Of a stretch of 64,000 nucleotides of DNA, positions 32,452 through 44,455 are shown one piece after another. Position 1 is the first letter of the stretch, and each line of letters opens with the position of its first letter. Made by a program: the position numbers and the translations under genes. Below the pieces are notes generated by a model. That model had not been told where the DNA came from. It did no database searches and worked only from the letters and a program-made list of their open reading frames with translations. Source of the stretch: Hydrangea macrophylla (lineage: Eukaryota > Streptophyta > Magnoliopsida > Cornales > Hydrangeaceae); NCBI GenBank assembly GCA_033977485.1, contig CM066982.1, forward strand, positions 34,016,218 to 34,080,217, written 5' to 3'.

Positions 32452-33087
32452 GCTCACAAATAGACATAGATACAAATATAACAAAACAAATAGACACAGG
32501 GGAAAGCTTTATTTTACAAATTTTGACAAACCCTGTCTACTCTTACTATGCTTTTAGAATGTAGAATAATTTGTTTCCAAATGAATGACTTATGAAAAAT
32601 GTTCTGACATGTTTAATCAAAGTGTTCACTCTTTCCATTTATCTTTGAGCTATGAAAATCTTTCCTTTCAATGTTTCTTCTTGACTTTTATTACCTTGCT
32701 TTGAATTTTTCTTGGAGCTTTAATCATCCTATACCATGAATTCTCGTTTAATCATCCAGAGATGGGTTAGGGAAAATGCAAGTTTGCCCCTTGCTTAGCA
32801 TGGGAAAACTCAAGACATAAGGATTTGTCAAAAGTTTAGGTTTTCATGGACCAAAGGCCTCAAGGGAAAGGCCTGCCTACTTATTCCCGAGTGGGTATCA
32901 TGTCCAAAGTAGTTTAACTAAGGTTTGAAAAAAGGTGCCATTAAGGTAATTATTAATGACCGAACCGAGTAGGTTGCCTACGTATCCCCAAGTGGGAAAA
33001 TCAGGTCAAGCATAGTTCATCGACATTGGAGGTCTTAAAGAAAAGGGCTCAAGCAAAATATTTCTTGAGATGATCAAGGTTGATTGA
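32452..33087. other. Junction between antisense genes and Tat pol
   Basis: Noncoding. It would hold the 3' ends of both the rightward antisense gene and the leftward pol transcript. At 32975-33015 it has the CCTACGTATCCCC motif also seen at 5577-5621. Confidence 0.5.
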
Positions 33088-34900
33088 CTATTTGAATTCA
33101 ACCCCATCTAGGTCCATAAGAAAGGCAGCCCTTCCAGAGAGGAGAGTCTTGATAATGTATGGTCCGACCCAATTGGGTTTGAATTTTCCTTTAGGATCAT
33201 AAATAGACGCTTTAAGTTCTTTGAGGACCAGGTCACCCTCAGCAAGCTTCCTTGGGCGAATATTTTTGTTGAAAGTATCAGCTATCATTTTCTGACATCC
33301 TCGAGTATGGTTTAATGCAGCTAACCTTTTCTCATTCAACAACATTAACTCCTCATACCTTTCCCATATCCATTCGAGCTCAGTCACTTCACATCCTGCC
33401 AAAACCCTAAGCGAGGGTCTTTTTACTTCGACCGGAAGGACAACTTCCATCCCATAAACCAATGAATATGGCGTAGCACCGTTGAGGTCCTTACAGAAGT
33501 CCAATATCCCCATAATGCAAATAGCAATTTCTTGTGCCAATCCTTATACGTATCCATCATCTTTCCCAGGATTGCCTTACCATTCTTATTTGCTGCTTTT
33601 ACCGCCCCATTCGTCTGTGTCTTGTAAGGGGAAGATTGATGGTGGGTAATCTTGTATTTCTCCAAAAGTAGGACGACTTCTCCCTAAAAATGACTGCCAT
33701 GATTAGAAATGAGCTCATTAGGAACCCTGTATCTGCAATGAATGAAACTCACCACATCCTTAGCTTTTAAAGTCGCATACGATGCCGCTTCTACTCACTT
33801 AGTAAAATAATCTATCACTACAATTATGTACCGGTGTGCATTAGAGGCCTTTAGAACTATTTCACCAATAATATTGATACCCCACACAAAAAACGGCCAA
33901 GGGGTAGTCATGCTATAGATAGGGCTGTTCAAAAACCACCCGCCCACCCGACTCACCCGACCACCCGACTCACCCGTAGCCTTTTTTTTGGTTTTTAAAC
34001 AATGTGGGTGGAGTCACGGGTCTTGGGGGTGGAAACCCGATAGTTTCGGGTGGAGTCACGGGTCTAGGGGGGTGAAAACCCGATTCACCCGACCCGACTC
34101 GAAACACACTTAATTTTTTAAAAATATATATGTAATATGCTTAAATCAATATATGCATTATGTATTATATAGTCTTTAATATATATATATATGTAATATA
34201 CTTATATTAGTATTTGTATTATGTATTATAAAGTCTTTAAATATATATATGTTATATTCTTATATCAATAAAATATATATATCACTAGCGGAGATATAAA
34301 AATCTTAAAACCATTAAACTAGCACATGATTATGTTTTTATTTTTTGTTTGGTTAGAGCTTTGGTTAGCCCATGAATATCTAGACAAATACATTCAAAGC
34401 AAAAAAAAAAAAAAAAGAAAAAAGAAAATGTAGACAAAGTCATGTGTAAAGCAAATACTTGATTGAGACAAATGAGACAGTCGGGTTTCACCCGACTCGA
34501 CCCGACTCACCCGACCACCCGATGAGTCGGGTGCACCCGACAAAGCGAGTGGATGACGGGTGGAAGGAGGGCAAACCCGACTATGTTCGGATGGATGAGC
34601 GGATGAAGGCCAAACCCGACTCACCCGACTCGTGAACACCCCTAGCTATAGAGCTGGGAAGGTGGGGTGTGCGTCAGATTTGCATGAACTTGACACTTGT
34701 GACATCTTCTAACATATTCACAGTAGTCCTATCTAGGGTCGTCCAATAGTACCACTGCCAAATTATCTTCTTTGCTAACATATTCCCATTCATATGGGAT
34801 CTAAAAATTTTATCGTGTATTTCCTTCATCATTCTCTTAACTTCTTTTTCATACATTCATTCCAAATTATACTCGGTACATGACTTCTTCCATAGTTTAT
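33088..34900 (-). pseudogene. Integrase of the minus-strand Tat element, interrupted by a MITE
   Basis: Minus-strand pieces: the zinc-binding region (34674-34900; VKRMMKEIHDKIFRSHMNG, LAKKIIWQWYYW), then after the MITE the core (33919 to 33423; WPFFVWGINIIG, VIDYFTK, ISNHGSHF, QTNGAVKAANKNGKAILGK) and C-terminal part (33540-33088; ATPYSLVYGMEVVLPVEV, KFKPNWVGPYII). The family Asp residues read Asn in both WGINIIG and ISNHG, so the catalytic triad is lost besides several stops. The C-terminal end at 33088 lies close to the 3' noncoding block. Confidence 0.85.
33920..34644. mobile_element. hAT-type MITE (725 bp) with CCCGACTC repeats
   Basis: Ends TAGGGCTGTTCA and (reverse complement of the right end) TAGGGGTGTTCA, flanked by the 8-bp duplication GCTATAGA (33912-33919, 34645-34652). 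Both subterminal regions consist of CACCCGACTCACCCGACC repeats. The centre is AT-rich. It splits the integrase of the Tat element. Confidence 0.9.
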
Positions 34901-36521
34901 TTACATCGATCATAAATTGAGTAGAAAACCTTCGAATTGCCTTTTTTATCTTTCTCTAAATCTCCCTCGGGATATTCTCCTTTCTCAATAAAATTCCAAA
35001 AATCCACATACCAAGTTACTTTACCCTCTTCTCCTTCTTCAATGGCTGCAATCATCTCAAATAAAGGTTGATTTCTTTCTTATATGGATAATGGGATCAT
35101 GGTAACTCCTACATGGATTTGGATCATTGAGGCTGTAACAACCTGCATTTTCATTTAATTATTTTATTTGCATTGCCATATTTAATTCAATTTGTATTGT
35201 CTGCTTTAATTTATTTAGCAATTCTTTAATTGGGGTCAAATTGTACTTTTTATAAATTTAGGGAATATCTGTATTATGTTTCACAACTAGTTTTCGTAAG
35301 TTTGGATATACTTGCGTTGTATTTCAAATCTGCATTTTCAAACAGTGAAAATATTTACTTTGCTTCAAACTGTATTTTTATTTAACCAGAAAAGTATTTC
35401 TTACATTAAATAAATTTTCTGTATTTTTGTGGTGATCACCGCGCCACGAAAATTCCAGTTCATGTGCAAAAATTGTCCGTGCCGCAAATGAACTTTCACA
35501 GATTTTGGAATCTCAATAAAGCAAGATTTGACATTTGCTTTATTTCCATTTAAGGCAACTAATCATTGGATAAGTTTGTATAGGAATGCATTTTGTGCAT
35601 GTATGGTGTAGTTCCATAAGTTGTTGTACCCAAACACTTCAAGTGATTCTTAGACTACTTGCAAGGGCCTTGTTTGGCAGTGCACTCTTTGTGTATGTTG
35701 TGTTAATGCCTTAATCTCTATTTCCCAAACAACCAAGCTTGGCCCCTAGCTACCCTTTCATCCTTCTGATTATTTACTAATATATATGTATATATCAGTT
35801 CATTATGTATATTTGGTGCATATTAATTTAGCAAACAAAATCAATTATTGAGTATTGGAGATGGTTCTTGGGCTCCAAGAATTTGCAAGTCTATAAAACT
35901 CTCATACACCCTCACACAAACATAGTTTTCTATACATTACAACCAGAGAGAATAAAGAGAGTTCATTTATAGAAATTATTTTAGAGAGAGAGAGTACTAC
36001 CTCCATTACTTGAAGCTTGAGTTGGGTTTCTTAATTGGAAGTTCTTTCTCAACAATTACTCTGTTCTCTTATCACAGTGAGTATATAGGACTCACTCAGA
36101 ATGTAATTTATGATTCAATTACTATTGTGTTTGTTTAATTTTGAAATCACCATTGAGGATTTTACGTTGAAGTTCATAGCTTGAAAAATCATGATTTTCC
36201 AAACTTAACCAAAATCTATTTTTAGAGATGATTATAAAAGATTATAATTCCTAGAAGCTTCAGTTAAAGTATTAGAGCCTAATTCATTCGTATCACAACG
36301 TACATTAAAAACAAAGTTTTGACGCCTCTCAATTTTTCATAAAATCCAAGAGCTATGGATTGATTCGTGTTATTGATCATAGATTCTTAATCCTTGCGGA
36401 AAAACGAAGAGAACCGTATATTATAAGGCATGGTAGTGTTCATATTTCAAAATGGATCAAAAAGACCCTTAAAACTGAAAACAGGAGAAAACCTACAAAG
36501 AAGATGAAGTCTCTGCGCAAA

Positions 36522-36645
36522 CTCGCGTGCGCGATCGCGCGAGCGGTCCACATGCGCAACCTGTATAGATTTTGACAGTTGGAAAACTTTTATAAGAAAA
36601 TCGAAAAATTAGCATATCGCTCGAGCGGCCCGCGCGAGCGACCTA
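36522..36645 (+). repeat. GCGCGATCGCGCGAGCGG-type palindromic cluster
   Basis: Two CG-rich palindromic blocks (36522-36565 and 36618-36645; CTCGCGTGCGCGATCGCGCG and CGCTCGAGCGGCCCGCGCG) within an AT-rich LTR. Position matches that of the CTCGCGCGA cluster in the Tekay-like LTR. Confidence 0.7.
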
Positions 36646-36934
36646 ATCTTTTCTGCTTTTTATCTGTTTATGTTAAGGGAATGTTTGGATAAAGTTTTTT
36701 GTGTTTTAAAAGTACTGTTTGAGAATTATATTAAAATAGGACCTCTTTTGTTATGTTTTGTTTATAAAAGGGTTGGTTAAGAACTTGTTTATTTTCGTAC
36801 GTATGCTGTTTATTCTTTTCTAGCAATTTATGTTTTTTTTTCGTACAAGTCATATGACATACACGTGGAGTCGAGTTTACATGCATGTTGAGAATGGTCA
36901 GTGTGAAAAGAGTAAGTGGATGAGATTGAGTTTT

Positions 36935-37215
36935 GGACACTCCCTGGTATTAGTGTACTAAAGTGTGATGGTTTTGAGAACGCGATTTTGAAATGCGACG
37001 GTGACAAAACTAGACACTCCCTGGCGCCCATGGTAGTGCTAAAGTGTGTGACGCCGACTTGGACATTCCCTGGCACTCGTGGTAGTGCTAAAGTATGGCC
37101 TACTGGACACTCCTTGGCATACGTGATATGGCCAAAGTGTGAGGCATTGGTCCCTGGTACCCCGTACTAAAGTGTGAGGCAAAGTGGACACTCCCTGGTA
37201 CCCCTGTACTAAAGT
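36935..37215 (+). repeat. LTR minisatellite with CACTCCCTGG units
   Basis: About six to seven units of roughly 40-47 bp with GGACACTCCCTGGTACC and CTAAAGTGTGAGGC. The CCTGGTA core is shared with the unrelated-looking minisatellite of the other Tekay-like LTR. Confidence 0.8.
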
Positions 37216-37889
37216 GTGGGCACCTTAGTATTTTAAGATACTAGAGTGAGAGAGTTGGTTGATGTGTTGTCGAGAGAAAAGAGTCGGTAAGATGACAATG
37301 GTTGCATTGTTCCCATGCACAGTCACATGATTTATGGATTGAAGATTATAATATTATCCTTATTGTTTTATTTTGTGTATTCTTTTCTCTACATTGTTAA
37401 CCTGTTGAATAATGAAACTGGGAAATGGAAAATAGTAAATGAGTATGTTTTACATTCAAGTATATGTTTTTAATACTCACCAGCTTCATAAAGCTGACGG
37501 CATTGATGCGCCCTCGACATTCGTGTCTAAGCTTTTTAGGTTATGATCCGGCAGAACCATATGCCTATGCGAACTGAAATAACTATTGAAGAGGAGATTC
37601 GTTATCATGATTTTATATTACGAACACTGAATTTGTAATAAGGATGACTATAATAGATACTATTATTATTTTGTTTCAAGGCAGAATGTGCCTTTAGGTG
37701 ACCCCCGTACTGTAATAATTATTAGGTTGGAAAAATTTTGTAAGCCTTGATTTCTCTTACTCTGATTCATATTATTATATTGTTCGACGTTTGGGACGGA
37801 ATCGATCCTTCAAACTGTCGCGACCTACTAGTCCATAAAGGAAGTTAAACGCTTTCCATATTTATGCTACGTCGGGGCGTGACAGAGGC

Positions 37890-38896
37890 TAAGGTTGCTA
37901 AGGAGTTAGCTAACTAATTTTCTTCATGGGGGAGGTAATAAAATGAAATCTTCTTAAATTGCACTTTCAAACTCTCCAGGTATTCATGGTAAGGTCTCAA
38001 CTTCTCATGCTTCACTCTCCAATCACTTCATACATGGGATATAATCAAATTAGAATCCCCGAAAATATCAATCCTTTCAACTTTCAAGGCCAGGGTTGCT
38101 TCCATTCCAATTATACATGCTTCATATTCTGCCGTGTTATTGGTCGAATTGTACTTAAGCTTGACGGCTAGCAGGGTAGGGGCTCTATAAGGTGATATAA
38201 GAATGATTCCTACCCCATATCCCATCTAGTTGGCTGTTCCATCGAAATACATTTTCCATAAATCATCTTTTACTTTCATCACTCCTTCATCTGGGAACTT
38301 AAATTCTCCTTTCTCCTTGAACTCTACAACAAGGTTAGCTAAATACTCAGCAACGGCTCTCCCCTTAATAGACTTGGTGGTGACATACTTTATATCAAAT
38401 TCTGCTACCATCATGGTCCAACGAAAAATCCTACTGGTTAGGGCAGGTTTTTCGAATAGGTATTTGAGTGGGTCCATTCGAGGTATCAAGGTTATAGGAA
38501 AGGCTAACATATAATGCTTAAGGCGACGGGTGCACCAAACCAAGGCCGAACATAATGGTGAATGATTCATCTCATTTCCAGTCATCCACTTGCTCAAATA
38601 GTAGATAGCTTTCTCCACTTGCTCATCTTCTTCTTCTTGGGCAAACATACACCCTATTGAACTTTCAGTCACAAACATATATAACAATATAATAATAAAG
38701 ATTTCCCAGGTTGGGAAGGAGACAAGACATGCAGGTTTTGGAGGTAGGCTGTAATTTTATCCAAGGCTTGTTGGCATTGGCTATCACATTCAAGCTTCTC
38801 TCCCTTTTTTAGTAATTTGAAAAGTGGGTCACAGGTCAGGGCAAGTTTAGATATGAACCGGCTAATAAATTGTATCCTTCCCAAAAGTCCCCTCAC
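37890..38896 (-). pseudogene. Dual RNase H of the minus-strand Tat element
   Basis: The first RNase H (about 38896-38300) shows KAIYYLSKWMTGNE, LKHYMLAFPITLI and FEKPALTSRIFRW; its first catalytic Asp region is degraded (FVTESSIGCMFAQE). The second, archaeal-type domain follows (38250-37900) with MYFDGTAN, GVGIILISP, YNSTNNTAEYEACIIGMEAT and IFGDSNLI, all typical of the additional RNase H known in Tat elements. It is cut by the solo LTR at 37889 and resumes at 35128. Stops separate the pieces. Confidence 0.85.
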
Positions 38897-39660
38897 TCCT
38901 TTTCACTCTTTGGGGGGCGCATTTTAACTATAGCCTTAATCTTAGTTTGATCCACCTCTATTCCCCTCTGTGTGATAAGGAATCCTAGCAGTTTCCTAGT
39001 GGTAACCCCAAAGGTGCATTTCTACGGGTTCAACCTCATCTTGAAATTCTTTAGCCTCTCGAAGAATTTCCTTAATGAATCTAAATAGCCCCCTCTCTCT
39101 TTGGACTTTACGATCATATCATCAACATATACTTCTACTTCCTTATGAATCATATCATGTAATAATGTGGTGGTAGCCCTTTGATATGTTGCGCCCACAT
39201 TTTTTAGCCCGAATGGTATTACCCTATAGCAATATGTTCCCCCCAAGGCGTGATGAAAGTGGTTTTCTCCATATCCTCTGGTGCTATGAGAACCTGACAA
39301 TACCCTGAGAATCCATCCATAAAACACAAAAGTTCATGTCCTGCGGTATTATCAACTAGTATGTCAATATGAGGTAACGGGAAATCATTTTTAGGGCCAG
39401 CTTTATTTAAATCTTGAAAATCAACGCACACCCTTACACAACCATCCTTCTTCGAAACTAGCACAATGTTGGCAACCCATTCAGGGTACTCAGTGACAAT
39501 CAAGAATCCATCCTTCATTTGCTTCTTAATTTCCTCTTTTACTTTAAGCGCCCATTCGGGTCTCATTTGTCTCAAATTTTGTTTTATTGGTTTTGAGTTT
39601 GGGAAAAGAGGGATATGGTGTGGGACTATCTCTGGATCGATACCTGGCATATCATTATAA
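38897..39660 (-). pseudogene. Reverse transcriptase of the minus-strand Tat element
   Basis: Two overlapping frames (39650-39219 and 39327-39022) carry the RT blocks PEWVANIVLVSKKDG, VCVDFQDLNKAGPKNDFPLP, DGFSGYCQVLIAPEDMEKT, VIPFGLKNVGATYQ and catalytic YVDD (VEVYVDDMIVKSK). A frameshift near 39240 separates them. The fingerprint 'DLNKA.PK..FPLP.ID.LVD.TAGHELL' is that of Tat elements. Confidence 0.9.
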
Positions 39661-40425
39661 GACCATGCAAAATATCCTTGAATTCATTTAATAGAGCGAG
39701 TAATTCATTGCTAAGTTTGAAGCCAATAAAAACATTTTGTGGATTATCTTCACTTCCCAGATTAATTGTTAGAGTGCTCTCTATGATTTTGCATGTAGAT
39801 TCATTTTCTTTTTTGATTAGTTTTTTTTAATTCATTTAGTATTTAATGGTCATCACATTCATTGAGCGCATTTGAGTAGGGAGAATCAGTCGTATTCTCA
39901 TTAACATTTTTCGGAGTGATTACAACAGACATAGCAATAGTAAGACGCCTCATTTGGGCCATTATAGACTCCGGGGAGGGGGGATACTTATCACTAGACT
40001 CAAAGACCCACTCCTTATTGACCCCTTTCTTGAGCTCCATGGTATCGCAATCTGGTAGATTCCCTATTTCCATCTCTTCTTTATTTTCTGGCTCTTCTCC
40101 CTTTACTTCATTTCCCTCGATCTCTTCCTCCAACACTTTTACCATATCTTCCACCTGATCCTTCTTAGACTCAACTTCGATGATCTTCTTTGGACCATTC
40201 TCCTCGGTCTTCCCACTTTCTTCATTCAACAGATTCTTCATAGCTGGGCCATCTAGTGCACAAATTCAATCCCTGATAGTAGTAGTTTTTGCAGGCACTT
40301 GTAAATACGAGTCCTCATAGTCAGTGAACTCATGTGAGAAAAAGATGGTTTCAAGAATTTGTCATTACGATCCACCCATGGCTTTGGAAAGCCACAGAAG
40401 GGAAATCTTCTCTTTCTTTGCTGAA
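39661..40425 (-). pseudogene. Acidic linker between protease and RT
   Basis: The piece 40241-39843 is rich in Glu and Lys (VEDMVKVLEEEIEGNEVKG) and ends in a segment with ALNECDDH. A hydrophilic spacer between protease and RT is normal for Tat polyproteins. No domain is recognised. Confidence 0.6.
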
Positions 40426-41130
40426 TTACCCATTGAGCATTTTTGCATATGGCTTCATTGGCATGTCGGTTTCTTTCTTCTTCTCTTTCAAGTCTTTCTT
40501 TGATGATTGATAACCTAACCTGTTAGCATGAGTTTGTGTCACAAAATTTGAAAATTTTGACAGGCCTTGGTGCTTTTTTCCTAACCCTAATCTCGAAAAG
40601 AAACCCATCTTTATCATGATTCCAACGACTAGCGGACTCGCATACTGATCGAAATATAGTGGACAAAATTCTCGCGACTTTCCATCTTCTGTCATGTTAA
40701 TGAACTCAAACCCCCCTAAACTCATTTCTTCTCCTTGTACCTGCACTTCTAAGACTGGAGCGGTTGACGAGGCTTCAGTCACACAGATCCAACTATCCCC
40801 AAAAATGTCACAGACTTTATTTCCCCAAACACACTTGACCTTTTGATGGATCGTTGATGGTATGGCACCTAGACTGTCCAACCATGATCTACCTAATAAC
40901 AAGTTGAAAGAGGCAGGGATATCAGTGATCTAAAATTCAACTTTCTTCTCTAAGGGTCCAATGGTAAGATTGAGAAATATAATGCCCATGACCACCCTTT
41001 GGGTATTGTCGTACGCCCTCACCTTCTGCTCAGATGGTATAAAGGTTGACTCATCTAGGCCCATTTTCTTGGCTATTCAGAATGGACACACATTTTAGGT
41101 AGACCCATTGTCAACAAGGCAGGTAGGTAA
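40426..41130 (-). pseudogene. Protease region of the minus-strand Tat element
   Basis: The active-site block reads LVDNGST (minus strand, about 41118-41098) followed by a stop; then LNLTIGPLEKKVEF and LLLGRSWLDSLGAIPSTIHQ (40902 onward). The later MIKMGFFSRLGLGKKHQG block resembles the G-patch-like segment that follows the Tat protease. D-N-G in place of D-T/S-G plus stops suggests inactivity. Confidence 0.8.
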
Positions 41131-41200
41131 AGAATTCCCTAAACACTTAACAATTACGCAGCGACTTATTGTGAGCGGGACCTCCAGGGGGCAGATCATC

Positions 41201-43174
41201 TTAAATAAAAGTGATAGAGAGAGTTAGAATATTGCTGTTCATCCCCACAAGGTCTTTTGGGGTAATATTGTTTGAAAAATCAGATTGGTTCAGAGCATCC
41301 AAGACTGCTTGCCTGTGACATTTTATAGCGATCAATAACCCCCAAATTGTGATGTTGGTATGTGTCTTCTTCATTTGTTTTAGCACTCTATCTTCATCCT
41401 CTTCCTCGCTCATTTTCCCTTTTCCTTTGCCCAACTCTTGACTCGGGTGATCTTTCTCTTGTTCATGCGGCTTAAAGTGCCTCCCTAAATGAGTTAGGTG
41501 GCTAACATCCTCTCTTACCCATAAATCATCTTGTGTCCTAGTAATCCCCAAATTTTCTTCCCCTCCATCGTTACTCTCGTACCACAGTTCCTCTTTTACC
41601 CAACCAATGTTTCGATTATCATTCTCTTCATACCAGACAGAGTTATCAATTCCTTGAGCCCACCATCCAGAGTAGCCACTTCCTTTGTCCCCCTTTCCCC
41701 ATATTCTTTTGGATGTCCTCCTAGAGTGCAGATCATCACATTTTCTGGCAGTCGATAGGATTTCTTCGGGTGACCCAACTTGGTAATCAATTCAGATGGA
41801 TCGAAAAAAGCTTCTTCAAATTCGAAGCAGTAGATACCCAATGGTGGCATGGTATGATGGTTTGGTAGAGGATTTCTAGTGACATTGGGGGTGTTATTCG
41901 AATATTACTTTATTGTCGATGAGGTTTTGAATCTTATGTCTCAACCTTGTGCACCAATCTGTGATATGCCCCTTTCTCTGGTGAAACTTTCAATATAAAT
42001 CTTCCTGAAAGTTTTGGAAGGAGTGGGCTCGGCAGGGGTCGCGGTTCCAAAAAGCAGAGGTGTCCCTTTGTCAATAATTGGTCGAAGGCAGTAGATAATG
42101 AAACCCCTGCATTTTAAAACTGCCTTTGCAGCTTATCCATTCTTGGACGACTTCTCGTTATATCAAACGTTTTCTCTGGTTCGCTCAATGCATTAACATT
42201 AGTGGGGCTAGAGTGACCCCCCTGAATGTCCTCCACTTTTCCCATAGTTCAATTGCTTGTATCTGATTTGCAGCTCTTCTTTCTTAATCACCCCTTCTTA
42301 GATCACATCCTCTATTCTTGTTCCTACATCGAAGACTTCTGCGAATGTATTGATCGATTAGAATGGCATTTTCTCTTGATAAACGAGATAAAAGTTCTTC
42401 ATTAGCATCCTAATCTGTTCCTTTTCAGATGGCCTTTGTACCATCTTAGCTATCCATCGATTTAGATATTCTGTAAAGGATTCCTTACTCTCTTGCCTTG
42501 TGGTTTCCAAGTCTCGGACCGTCACGTCGATATCTTGATTATACTGATATTGTGCAACGAATGACTTCAACACTTCATCCCAGACCCGAGTTTTGCTAGG
42601 CTCAAGCGTAAGGCACCATGCTAAAGCGGTCCTGATCAAGGTTTAGTGGAACAGGATGGCCATCATTGTGGTGCTCAACCTACTTGGCTAGATGGCCCCA
42701 ATGCATATTCGGACATGGCTGTGAGGATTCCTTGTCCCTTCAAATTTATCAAAGATAGGCATCTTGAAATTGACGGCCAGCGTTTCTTGAACTCCATTGT
42801 ATAATCCTTCTAACTCTAACAGATAGGTGATGATCACCTGAGCTTTATGGATCACCCTCTCAAGTTTCTCTACCTTCTCGGCCATTACCCTTTCTTTCTC
42901 GATTTTCTAGGCTCTTTCCTTTTTCTATTTTCTTTCTCTCTACTCGTGGCATGTCAGCTCTCTGTACCTCTGGGTCATCATACCAATCTTTCCCCCTTGC
43001 AGCCAGAGGAGGATCAACAACTTGCGGGTTTGCTAGCGGATGTCGTTGTGTCATGGTCTCCATCATAGTCATCATACAGTTCATATTTTTAGCCCATCAT
43101 CTCATTTTCTTGGCTTGCTGTTCTACCATCACCCTCAATTCTACTACTCCCCTCGCGTTTGCTTCTTGTGCCAT
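41201..43174 (-). pseudogene. gag of the minus-strand Tat element
   Basis: ATG at 43174 (MAQEANARGVVEL) begins a frame with MNCMMTMMETMTQRH, a Lys/Glu coiled-coil-like stretch, LEGLYNGVQETLAVNFKMP, IFDKFEGTRNPHSHV and, at 42639-42358, TALAWCLTLEPSKTRVW and TVRDLETTRQESKESFTEYL. A zinc-knuckle-like block KFHQRKGHITDWC is visible near 41985-41930. The last piece (41551-41201) has HTNITIWGLLIAIKCHRQAV, a segment usual just before the Tat protease. Stops and frame changes occur throughout. The copy at the right edge of the window (62890-64000) is a close homologue. Confidence 0.85.
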
Positions 43175-44433
43175 TTCGCTTTTGATGAAAGTTCCCCTTC
43201 TTACTAATCTTGCTATGGAATTTCTAAACCAAATTGTGCCTGAATTAGGTCCTATTTTCACCTGCAACCACATTTATTTTAATCAATTTTGATTGACTTT
43301 CAAAAGAATTTTGTTATTGTTACTATCTTTTCCATTGTTTTATTTGGTTTTATTTGTTGCAAATGCTTAGTATGATGCTTATGAATGGTTCATATGTCAC
43401 ACGAATGCAATGTATGTGTCTGTGCTTACTATATATGCCAAAGAAACGAAAATCCTAATCCCAACACAGAAAACACATAAGCACATAAAATCTTTATCTA
43501 TGTCAAGTGCGCTTAATTTCTCCTTTCATCGTGATTCTTGTCACCCCTTCTACTGTTATTTTGAAAATTCTTTTGAAAATTCACTTTGAAAAAAAAAACG
43601 TTTCTTGGGTGATAAACTCAAAACCCTTTTGAAAACAATTTCCAAAATTTTGGATTCTTCCTTCGAGGATGAAAACGTGAAAATATATCCCAATAGAGAT
43701 TGGCTTGGAGCTTTATTTTGATTCAAAGGTCCCTAAAAGAGCAATTTTTCAAAATTCTGAAACAGTTTGGGATGAGTAGTGGTAAAAATCAATTTGCTTA
43801 TAAAGATGTATTTGAAATTCTAGGGTAAAAAGGTCACGTGATTGAATTATCACCGTACTTTTCACGAATTCGGATACCTACAAGGTCAATGATGTTTAGG
43901 TAACAAAATATAAGAAGCATACTCTTATATTCAACATTCAGCACCTTCCCAAATATCATGGGACATGAAGAGAAATTGGTAAAATGTGATTAAAGGTTAC
44001 ACATCTTATATTAAGTGAGCATCATCATCATCTCTACTAGTCCCTTCTAGGCATACAAACATCCTAACATATAATCCTAATAAGGTTCTATAGAAACTAT
44101 CATGAAAGGCCGGGTTTTGGTCAAATAAAGGACCTTGACGGACATCTGATATACCCCCCATTACAAGGTTGAATGGTACGTGAATGCTTTAATATACCAA
44201 CACATGGTACGAGATCAAGGGTGCTCACATGGCTCTATGGTAACTTGAGCGACCGGGTTGTCAAGAGCCTCAAAGGTGATAGTTCTGTGCAATCGACAGA
44301 CGGGACATGCAAGTGAAATACAACAGGCATACAAAAATTTACTAATTTGATTAAAAGGATGATTTCAAGTCTAATCCTTGAGTGAACCCAAAATTAGAAA
44401 TGCTGGTCTGTGAAACTAGAGATTCTGGGTTCG
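43175..44433 (-). other. Untranslated leader of the Tat element
   Basis: Between PBS and gag ATG on the minus strand; about 1.26 kb, AT-rich. I see no conserved ORF, so this element lacks the extra sense ORF upstream of gag that typical Ogre elements have. Confidence 0.6.
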
Positions 44434-44452
44434 ATCCCCAACAAAGTTGCCA
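44434..44452 (-). promoter_or_regulatory. Primer binding site of the minus-strand Tat element
   Basis: On the minus strand TGGCAACTTTGTTGGGGAT starts three bases after the 5' LTR end. It resembles the TGGCGACTC..TGGGGA sites of Tat/Ogre elements (tRNA-Arg type as I recall), with several changes. Confidence 0.7.
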
Positions 44453-44455
44453 GAT

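Larger units (their letters stand above)
35134..37884 (+). mobile_element. Solo LTR, Tekay-like (2751 bp)
   Basis: Starts TGTAACAACCTGC, ends GGGGCGTGACA and is flanked by GAGGC (35129-35133, 37885-37889). It shares with the Tekay-like LTR the final conserved segment (CGACCTACTAGTCCATAAAG to the end), the CACCAGCTTCATAAAGCTGA segment (37478) and the same order of a palindromic CG block (36522-36645) and a minisatellite (36935-37215). No internal region remains. It lies between integrase and RNase H of the Tat element. Confidence 0.93.
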
